DNA of 5,082 nucleotides. Origin: Paracoccaceae bacterium (GTDB lineage: Bacteria > Pseudomonadota > Alphaproteobacteria > Rhodobacterales > Rhodobacteraceae). The notes under the pieces were generated by a model. The model did no database searches, was not told where the DNA came from, and saw nothing but the letters and a program-made list of their open reading frames with translations. A program made the position numbers and the translations under genes. The DNA is taken from NCBI GenBank assembly GCA_026709725.1, contig JAPOSK010000345.1:1-5082 (forward strand), written 5' to 3'. This document shows, piece after piece, positions 1 through 5,082 of the stretch; position 1 is the stretch's first letter; each line of letters opens with the position of its first letter.

Positions 1-57
1 CTCACAAACGCATACTCCACCTTAACAACCTGTCCGAATTTTGGGGCCCACTTCACA
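1..57 (-). mobile_element. Partial insertion sequence end (IS3-family-like), reading out of the window
   Basis: Read on the minus strand from about 57, the sequence begins TGTGAAGTGGGCCCC, continues with a CGGACAGG block, and then TTAAGGTGGAGT. A related sequence lies inverted at the other edge of the window, with about 22 of 29 matching positions plus the shared AAGGTGGAGT block. A 5'-TG terminus and a GTGG-CCCC...GGACAG terminal repeat are of the kind seen in IS3-family elements. The family assignment is from memory of such ends and is not verified. No transposase sequence is in the window: the ATG at 13..11 meets a stop after three codons, so the orfA start must lie further left. The junction at 57 is inferred from the TG and from where the helicase protein sequence stops making sense. 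Confidence 0.55.
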
Positions 58-1056
58 CCATTGCGAAATCAGAGGCACTGAAGGTGCTGATATCACCAGC
101 AGAAGAGCCTGCCCGCCGCGCCGATTCTGCGCGCGCGTGGCGCAAATGAGCGCCGCTATGGTTTTACCGGCACCGGTCGCCATTTCGACCACGCCGCGTT
201 CCGCAGGCTGTGCTTGCTTCCAATGCTTAACGGCCTCACCTTGATGAGAGTACGCGCCCGTTTCCCATTCCAAATTTTTTGGTATTACAAGTCGTTGTTC
301 GGGTCCCGCCAACTTCTTTGAACGGCGATGCACGCCGTTCTCCGCCCGCCTGTAGTCATTGGGCTGCGGAGGGCTTGAGGGCGCCGTTTGGATGATGTCG
401 TCAGCCAAAGCCTGAGGGATTTCGCAAACGCATTTGAGGCCGAAGCTACGCCCATGCGCCCAGTCGTCCACCATTGCGACCGCTTTCGATACGCGCTCCC
501 GGCACTCGGGCTTCCAAGATACATCCACATCCATATGTTCCACCCCTTCGGCCACGCCCCGCGTAGTGGCGTTTCCGGACCCCCGAGCGGCAACTTGATG
601 GGCACCATCATCGAAGAGCCAGACTTTTGGATGATAGTTCGATGCGGAAGTTGGCACCGCGACTCGCAAGTGCAGTCGCCTTGCGGCGATCATCCATGCC
701 AAGCAATCCAGCGCATGCCGCCCCAATGCGTTTGCCTCCGTGCGTCCGCGAACAAACACTTGCGCAATAGCTTCGGCGGCATCGTATTCCGATATTTCAA
801 GGCCGCGCTCCACGGCGGCGCGGGCGTCGGCGTAGAAGACCGGCGCGACCGTAAAGGTGATCGGTTCCGCTTCGGCGCGATTCAGATATTCTGCCAATCC
901 GGGAGCAAGCCTATCAATCCAGCCAGCGTTAAACCAGCCGAATGCCCCCTGAACTCGTCGCGCAGCTCGGAATCCAGGAATCAGAATCATATCCGCGACC
1001 GGATCGTCTGGAAGACGGAATAATCCAGGGTTGAGTGTGGGCTCATCACGCAACAT
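22..1056 (-). CDS. PLD-type nuclease / SF2 helicase fusion, truncated after motif Ia
   Basis: N-terminal 344 residues of a probable nuclease-helicase. Residues 142-162 form a phospholipase D (HKD-type) signature: H142-P-K144, D149, then G159-S160-G161-N162. One such motif is present, so members usually dimerise to build the active site. After a linker (about 220-262), residues 263-283 look like the segment before a superfamily 2 helicase core (E264, Y269, H271, Q272). Walker A follows as ATGAGKT at 293-299, then motif Ia (APSVPLISQW) at 324-333. The DEAD/DEAH box, motifs III-VI and the second RecA domain are absent. The last 11 residues and the stop lie in sequence matching an IS end, so the gene is interrupted; family members usually run well beyond 800 residues. 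The ATG at 1056 lies 8 nt after the stop of the sigma-like HTH gene and has no strong Shine-Dalgarno sequence, which suggests translational coupling. The likely role is DNA unwinding and cleavage in a defence or DNA-targeting system (inference). This fragment is unlikely to have ATPase activity. Confidence 0.85.
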   Translation of the reverse strand: MLRDEPTLNPGLFRLPDDPVADMILIPGFRAARRVQGAFGWFNAGWIDRLAPGLAEYLNRAEAEPITFTVAPVFYADARAAVERGLEISEYDAAEAIAQVFVRGRTEANALGRHALDCLAWMIAARRLHLRVAVPTSASNYHPKVWLFDDGAHQVAARGSGNATTRGVAEGVEHMDVDVSWKPECRERVSKAVAMVDDWAHGRSFGLKCVCEIPQALADDIIQTAPSSPPQPNDYRRAENGVHRRSKKLAGPEQRLVIPKNLEWETGAYSHQGEAVKHWKQAQPAERGVVEMATGAGKTIAALICATRAQNRRGGQALLLVISAPSVPLISQWCEVGPKIRTGC

Positions 1057-1064
1057 GGTGCTAA

Positions 1065-2627
1065 CTACAGCGATCGGCGCCGGGCGATCATTTGGTTGAG
1101 AATTTCCTGCGCCTCCTTTTTCGATGAGGCACCTGACCCGCTTTCATGCTGTGTCAGCGCCACTTTTCCTAGGCCTTTGAGTGTTACACGCACATTATCG
1201 CCAGGGCGCAATTCCAGCGCCTTGAGCGGTTGGGCCAGATAGCCGAGAGAGCCGCCAGTGGTTGATGCTAGGGGCCAGCGGGCAGAAAGCTGGAGTCCAT
1301 CCGCGATATTTTCGATCTCAACCTTGATGCTTTTGTCTGGCTCGCAACCAAGTTCCTTCAAGAATTCCGGTGGAACGCCAATCGCGCTGTAGCCGCGAAA
1401 ATAGCGTTCTTCCAACCGAAACGTCCAGTACGGCTCCCCCTCAAGATTGCGACCGTCAATTACGTCGTCCAAATTGCGCAAACGCACGGAAGACGTGTCG
1501 GCTATGCAAATAATCCCCGACTGAATGCAGAACAGCGGAGTTTGCATGTATGCCCGCACACTGCTTGGACTGACATCGAAAGTAGCAGGAATTTCCGAAA
1601 GAAGTCTGGAGGTCGTTGTTGAACCGCCGTCCTCCCGAATGCGCTGAATGATCTCGCCGACAATACCGTCGTACTCGTCATGAATCCAATCTTTCAACCC
1701 CCAACGTGTGCGGTCGGCGCGCACGACGCTAGCGATATTCGAGAAAGTCCCTCCAACCTGTCTGTCAGTCAGACCGCAGCGCTGCCCTACTTCGCGCTTT
1801 GTTGCAGGTCGCCCAATCGAAAGCAACGCTGCCTTGGCTCTGGCCTTGGCGCTATTGCGAATCGCTAGAAAACCGTGGATTCTGCGAATCCGGCATCGTT
1901 CTAGCAGCCAGTCCCAATACTCAATCCACGCAGGCTCCAATTCACCTACCTTCGTCAACAAATCCTGCTCTTCGACAAGCCCGACATCATCGGCTGCGTC
2001 TATTGCAAGTGTTTTGATCTCGATAATTCCCGCAGCAATTTTCGAATGGATGAACATCCCTTGATCCGGGGTATAGCCCATGGTTCCAATGAGGAGAGAA
2101 CGGATCATGTTTGCGGATAGGTCCCGCCGTCCCTTCAAGACCGCCTTTAGGCGCCTTGTCATAACATCTGCGCTCAAAACGGAGCTAAGGTCTCGGCGAA
2201 CAAGGCGGGCCAGCAGACCCATTTCCCAGCCCAACGCATGCCTTATCTTTCGTTCCAGACGAGCCTGCAATTGCCGAATACGCTCCCGAGTCACATCCAT
2301 ACTTAGAGCCAAAGACTGCAAGGTCGCTGGCTTGCTCGCTAAAACTCGCTGTTCGAGAATGCTGATTTCCCTTGGAGCAAGATGAGAAACAACTTGCTCC
2401 ACACGCTCGGCCATTGCTCCAACCGGCCCATTTGCAGCATCCGTGGCCTCGTCTAACTGAATTCCATCGAGGTGTTTCTCAAGCCCCATTTCGGAGGCCG
2501 TTTCCATGAGTCTGGGGTCAAAAATGTCCGATAACCTTTCGGCGATGCCAGCTTCCGCCATTGATGCAATAATTGGGCGCAATACCTGCTCGATCCGGTC
2601 CCAACCCGTTGGCATCGACGATGCCAT
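1065..2627 (-). CDS. Multi-helix-turn-helix DNA-binding protein with a sigma-70 region-4-like domain
   Basis: A 520-residue protein. Residues 84-130 match sigma-70 region 4: LAPRE at 83-87, then the recognition helix DVTRERIRQL at 111-120 and a basic tail to about 130, close to the VTRERIRQIE core of housekeeping sigma factors. No region 2 (core-polymerase and -10 binding) is evident, so it is probably not a true sigma factor. Residues 262-310 look like a second HTH or winged helix (ATKREVGQRCGLTDRQVGG, then a W309-G310-L311 wing). Residues 318-378 look like a third, with SRLLSEIP and VSPSSVRAYM as its helices. Residues 395-495 look beta-rich and are unrecognised. The ATG at 2627 follows the upstream stop by one base (TGACATG), with a GGAG about 10 nt before it. 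An alternative start is Met5. Presumed role: sequence-specific DNA recognition or autoregulation for the surrounding system (inference). Confidence 0.88.
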   Translation of the reverse strand: MASSMPTGWDRIEQVLRPIIASMAEAGIAERLSDIFDPRLMETASEMGLEKHLDGIQLDEATDAANGPVGAMAERVEQVVSHLAPREISILEQRVLASKPATLQSLALSMDVTRERIRQLQARLERKIRHALGWEMGLLARLVRRDLSSVLSADVMTRRLKAVLKGRRDLSANMIRSLLIGTMGYTPDQGMFIHSKIAAGIIEIKTLAIDAADDVGLVEEQDLLTKVGELEPAWIEYWDWLLERCRIRRIHGFLAIRNSAKARAKAALLSIGRPATKREVGQRCGLTDRQVGGTFSNIASVVRADRTRWGLKDWIHDEYDGIVGEIIQRIREDGGSTTTSRLLSEIPATFDVSPSSVRAYMQTPLFCIQSGIICIADTSSVRLRNLDDVIDGRNLEGEPYWTFRLEERYFRGYSAIGVPPEFLKELGCEPDKSIKVEIENIADGLQLSARWPLASTTGGSLGYLAQPLKALELRPGDNVRVTLKGLGKVALTQHESGSGASSKKEAQEILNQMIARRRSL

Positions 2628-2628
2628 G

Positions 2629-3507
2629 TCAGCGGTTCTCCACCAGCTTCTGCATGATTACATCTAGGTCTTTATCGCCAATAATTCCAAGCTCCCGACT
2701 ACCCTGATAGGCCGTTGCATTGCGGCATAGGCGTTGCAAAGTCTTGGTTTCGCGCAGGTTGGAAGTCGGGTTCGTCGCGAGCGCACTGCCGAGTGCCCGG
2801 GCAAAGGCGCTCCTTATATTAAAGGCGCCGAAGGTGGAATTGCGGAAGACAACGCGGTCGATGAATTTCTCCCAATAGGTTTGATTAATTCGGAAGGCGG
2901 CGCGAACCGCGTTCTCAATCTCGGAGTTGCCATGCGCTGCTTCGCTTACCATGCGTTCACGCCACCAAGCGCGGGCAAATGGACAATCAACAAATACGGA
3001 CCTGTTGCCACGCACTTCGGGCAGTCCGCCCAAGCGCCGCAAGATTGTGCGCACGCAACGATCTAGAAGCACATTCGCCTTGCCCGATCTATCCGCCAAG
3101 GCGCGGTCAATTCGCTCCGCCCCTCCCGGTAGCGAACCCCCGTTGGCGGCCAAGTACACTGCCTGAATCCGGCGGTGCCTAACATGTTCGAGCGTTACCC
3201 GCGCCCAGAACGCAGATCGGCAGGCTGCCGCAGGCACGAGTTCAGGCCAGGATCGATAGATTGCTTGCTCGGTGTCAATTGGAGGCTCCTTGTATTCGCT
3301 CTCAGTCAAGGGGTGAGGGATGAGGGCTGGTTTGCTGGCATTGCTGACCTTGAATTTGTCCAGCTCCGCAATAAACTCATCGTGGTCTCTCACCTGCTTT
3401 AGAAAGTCCTTTTGCGCCGAGCTTCCCTTACGTCTCAGCAGTCGCTTCCGGAAGCTCGTGTACTCTGCGTCGTCAAACTGCCAAGGCTGTTGCCGAGTGC
3501 CATTCAA
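2629..3507 (-). CDS. DUF6339-like protein of unknown function
   Basis: A 292-residue, largely helical, Arg-rich protein with no signal peptide or membrane segment, so presumably cytoplasmic. The N-terminus (1-50) is charged and basic (FRKRLLRRKG at 19-28). The region 81-110 (a SWPEL segment, then FWARVTLEHVR) and the FARAWWRERM block at 177-186 resemble my recollection of the DUF6339 family, which shares a Trp-containing 'W...LTH' segment and a later R-WW block. This is a memory-level match, not a search result. No catalytic motif is visible. The start is TTG at 3507 in a TTGA overlap with the stop of the preceding gene, with GGAG 8 nt upstream. The nearby ATG at 3503 is out of frame, and no in-frame ATG lies within the N-terminal region. 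It lies 1 nt before the sigma-like HTH gene, so the two are co-transcribed and probably coupled. Confidence 0.8.
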   Translation of the reverse strand: MNGTRQQPWQFDDAEYTSFRKRLLRRKGSSAQKDFLKQVRDHDEFIAELDKFKVSNASKPALIPHPLTESEYKEPPIDTEQAIYRSWPELVPAAACRSAFWARVTLEHVRHRRIQAVYLAANGGSLPGGAERIDRALADRSGKANVLLDRCVRTILRRLGGLPEVRGNRSVFVDCPFARAWWRERMVSEAAHGNSEIENAVRAAFRINQTYWEKFIDRVVFRNSTFGAFNIRSAFARALGSALATNPTSNLRETKTLQRLCRNATAYQGSRELGIIGDKDLDVIMQKLVENR

Positions 3508-4382
3508 GTGCAGGTCTCCGCTTCGCTGGCCGGGTCGTCAACAGGAACGTTAATTGGGTAGAGCGCCGTGGCGACCCTCTCCGGTCGAAATGCTTCGTCA
3601 CTCCAATGTGGGAGACCCTTGCTCTCCAGCAAATCCCCCAAAGCTTCGAGCTGGCGGCAAAAGCCTTTCTCGGCTTCCCCGTCGCCGTAATGCTCCGAGT
3701 AGTCTTGTTGCAAGCGCGCGAGGCAAGCAGTAACGATATGGATCATCAAATGGTCTCGGAGTGGGCCAGTGCGGTAGCGCAGAAAAACGTGCAGATCAGG
3801 GTGCAGGTTGGCGCGAAAACCGAACGGCTCGGATTCGATTTCTATGGCGAAGCCCCCGCAGTGCATGTTTTCATCCGAATGGAGGGACAGCAAATGCGTA
3901 ATGGATGCCACAAACTGTATGACGTTGCCCACGGCGATTCGTGAGCCGACCTTCAGCTCCACGCGCCGCCCATCCCAGATCGGATGGAGGCCATCACGTC
4001 CAGAATCAAGCACTATATCCGTATCGCAAACGCACAGGATTGCAGGCGTAAGAAGCGGCGGCTCACCGAGATTGCTGATATCGCAATCTACCTCCTGCCG
4101 TGACACGGAAGAAAGGTGGATTTTTCGGTAGGCGGAGATCGGCGCCGAAACGATGCAAGCGAATTGCGCCTTGCGTTCATGAATCAGACGATCAAGTAGC
4201 GGCGCATCTTTGAGGCGATGGGAGACTTGCAGGACCATACTTCTTGGGTCCTGTTCCAGCGAGACAAAATAGCGGCCCTCGGGAAAGGCCAGATTGCCCG
4301 TTTCGAGAATCGGGTGACCATGCGAGCCAACGGAGTTCGCTGCACCGGGCAGGACAACTTCGATCTCGTGTGCCTCAGGCAT
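3504..4382 (-). CDS. Conserved-looking hypothetical protein of the cluster, 292 aa
   Basis: I do not recognise a family. The protein is soluble, with no signal peptide or transmembrane stretch. The first two thirds look rich in beta strands (for example FVSLEQ at 39-44, KAQFACIVSA at 71-80, AILCVCD at 114-120, GGFAIEIESE at 176-185). The last third is helical (about 205-255) and ends in a Pro- and acid-rich tail. Scattered Cys (76, 100, 117, 119, 175, 220, 242) form no zinc-ribbon spacing I can defend. The frame is open upstream to an ATG at 4526, but the start at 4382 is preferred: TTGGAG lies 9 nt before it, whereas the ATGs at 4391, 4415 and 4526 lack a usable site, and the longer version would run deep into the preceding gene. 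It overlaps that gene by 8 nt and the next gene by the TTGA motif, so it is the second visible member of the operon. Confidence 0.75.
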   Translation of the reverse strand: MPEAHEIEVVLPGAANSVGSHGHPILETGNLAFPEGRYFVSLEQDPRSMVLQVSHRLKDAPLLDRLIHERKAQFACIVSAPISAYRKIHLSSVSRQEVDCDISNLGEPPLLTPAILCVCDTDIVLDSGRDGLHPIWDGRRVELKVGSRIAVGNVIQFVASITHLLSLHSDENMHCGGFAIEIESEPFGFRANLHPDLHVFLRYRTGPLRDHLMIHIVTACLARLQQDYSEHYGDGEAEKGFCRQLEALGDLLESKGLPHWSDEAFRPERVATALYPINVPVDDPASEAETCT

Positions 4383-5007
4383 TTGCCGCATCTCCAAGCT
4401 TGCTTGTTGGATCATTCGGGCTTGTCGGTTGTATCTTAGGTGTCGTGAAGACTTCAATGCGCAGCGATGGTTCTTGCAAGCCATTGAAATCATCGCCAAG
4501 CAAGAAGTCCGTCTCCACAATGACACTCAATCCCTCGGCGACATCCCCAAACCTGACGCCCACAACTTGGCTGTCCCAATAGTCGAGTTCGTCTTCAGCG
4601 GCAGGCGTACCATTGATCGTGACATCGCGGAGCTCGGCGGGCGAATACTTGTCAAGTCCATGGCGATCGCAGGTGGCATCCAGTCCTTCATCCACGAGTA
4701 GGCGCAACTGTGCATCCAAGCATTCCCCGAAGAACCGAATATGTATACGCCGCCGACGCTCTGCGATCGGAAGTGAAACCGCTTGAAAAAGCGCCGACAA
4801 TTGGGGGCGGCGCTTTAGACTTTTGACTAAAGAAGAGGCATCGCTGGCTCCATCGCTCTGTCCTGAAACGTCTGTGTCCCAATCGAGTGCCGCCTGATGC
4901 GCATGGAGTTGCTGAGCAGGACGCCGTTCAATCACGGTCGGAGCGCCTTGGATTGATATGGCTCCGCTACCGCCGCCCGGACCATCGATACCAAAGTCCA
5001 GCGTCAA
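4375..5007 (-). CDS. Hypothetical protein, 5'-incomplete or restarted beside an IS end
   Basis: No recognised family. At least 210 residues counted from the TTG at 5007. A low-complexity Gly/Ser-rich stretch (8-20) is followed by a probable linker (to about 55), a basic helical segment (60-90, with ERRRRIHIRFFGE at 83-95), and a mixed segment rich in acidic residues with strands (147-188). The C-terminus is a Pro/Ser/Thr/Asn tail. The frame has no stop upstream and stays open for 25 further codons to the window edge, crossing sequence that looks like an IS end from about 5026. Two readings are possible. The gene may originally have been longer and lost its 5' end to the insertion. Alternatively, TTG at 5007, preceded by GGAGGA at a normal distance, may be a genuine start. 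The stop overlaps the next gene's start by 8 nt, showing operon membership. Confidence 0.65.
   Translation of the reverse strand: MTLDFGIDGPGGGSGAISIQGAPTVIERRPAQQLHAHQAALDWDTDVSGQSDGASDASSLVKSLKRRPQLSALFQAVSLPIAERRRRIHIRFFGECLDAQLRLLVDEGLDATCDRHGLDKYSPAELRDVTINGTPAAEDELDYWDSQVVGVRFGDVAEGLSVIVETDFLLGDDFNGLQEPSLRIEVFTTPKIQPTSPNDPTSKLGDAANA
4386..4397 (-). promoter_or_regulatory. Ribosome binding site that decides the start at 4382
   Basis: On the minus strand CTTGGAG sits about 9 nt before the ATG at 4382 and inside the last codons of the preceding gene. The upstream in-frame ATGs at 4391 and 4415 have no comparable site at a usable distance. This supports the 292-residue product over the 340-residue reading. 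Confidence 0.5.
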
Positions 5008-5008
5008 A

Positions 5009-5020
5009 AATTCCTCCGAT
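5009..5020 (-). promoter_or_regulatory. Shine-Dalgarno-like GGAGGA before the TTG at 5007
   Basis: On the minus strand GGAGGAATTT immediately precedes the TTG at 5007, the strongest ribosome-binding match in the window. It would allow the downstream frame to be translated even if the upstream part was lost to the insertion. The same bases also encode in-frame Ser-Glu-Glu-Phe when the frame is read from further upstream, so the match may be coincidental. Confidence 0.4.
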
Positions 5021-5025
5021 ACAAA

Positions 5026-5082
5026 AGAGAGGTGGACCCCAATCCTTGGACAGGTAGGCAGCGGATTTAAGGTGGAGTCTGC
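5026..5082 (+). mobile_element. Partial insertion sequence end (IS3-family-like), reading out of the window
   Basis: On the plus strand GAGGTGGACCCCAA begins at 5029, followed by TTGGACAGG and, after about 10 bases, TTTAAGGTGGAGTCTGC to the edge. It aligns with the inverted sequence at the left edge (GAAGTGGGCCCCAA, CGGACAGG, TTAAGGTGGAGT). The right copy has an extra 7 or so bases between the terminal repeat and the AAGGTGGAGT block. The two are therefore related but different elements, with the same end facing the cluster. The exact outer base is uncertain because no 5'-TG is obvious here; about 5026 is set by alignment only. No transposase codons are visible before the window ends. Confidence 0.5.

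Noticed and set aside
1..57. A natural C-terminus for the helicase
   Set aside because: The 11 residues after motif Ia are encoded by bases that match the inverted sequence at the other edge, and the helicase core would be missing all later motifs.
388..1023. A 211-codon open frame on the plus strand
   Set aside because: It lies wholly antisense to the PLD-helicase gene, whose protein carries clear motifs (HxK...GSxN, Walker A). The antisense protein shows no recognisable domain and looks compositionally random.
1680..2385. Several plus-strand open frames opposite the HTH gene
   Set aside because: They are antisense to a well-supported 520-residue gene, and their translations show no domain.
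1065..2627. Gene D as an alternative sigma factor
   Set aside because: Only the region-4-like HTH is visible. There is no region 2, and the protein continues for nearly 400 residues of other domains.
4383..4526. N-terminal extension of gene B to the ATG at 4526
   Set aside because: The extra 48 residues would be read from inside gene A in another frame. They look unlike a protein N-terminus, and no ribosome binding site precedes that ATG. The start at 4382 has one.
1..5082. CRISPR arrays, tRNA or rRNA genes and rho-independent terminators
   Set aside because: I saw no regularly spaced direct repeats, no tRNA-like cloverleaf sequence, and no GC hairpin followed by a T-run on the minus strand. 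Almost every base is in a supported gene or an IS end.

Overview
The window is one minus-strand gene cluster with no intergenic room. It is cut at both edges by what look like ends of insertion sequences. Base composition is moderately GC-rich (high fifties per cent by eye). Overlapping genes, TTG starts and IS3-like ends suggest a proteobacterial accessory region such as a plasmid, genomic island or defence island. I cannot name the organism.

Layout in transcription order, right to left. Gene A (about 5025 down to 4375) is an unrecognised protein whose reading frame stays open to the window edge. Gene B (4382..3504) is an unrecognised 292-residue protein; its start is placed by a ribosome binding site and overlaps the end of A. 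Gene C (3507..2629) is a 292-residue protein resembling DUF6339, starting at TTG in a TTGA overlap with B. Gene D (2627..1065) is a 520-residue protein with a clear sigma-70 region-4-like helix-turn-helix followed by two probable winged-helix regions. Gene E (1056..22) joins an N-terminal phospholipase-D-type nuclease motif to the first motifs of a superfamily 2 helicase, then stops abruptly.

The two edges carry related sequences in inverted orientation (1..57 on the minus strand, 5026..5082 on the plus strand). They align at about 22 of 29 positions and then share a further block ending AAGGTGGAGT. I read them as the same ends of two related, non-identical IS elements facing outward. The left one truncates the helicase just after motif Ia. 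The right one probably removed or displaced the 5' part of gene A.

Tight coupling of five genes, a nuclease-helicase fusion, a multi-HTH DNA-binding protein and three poorly characterised proteins is typical of a multi-gene anti-phage or DNA-targeting system. The function is inferred from architecture and context. In this copy the system is probably inactivated at the helicase.
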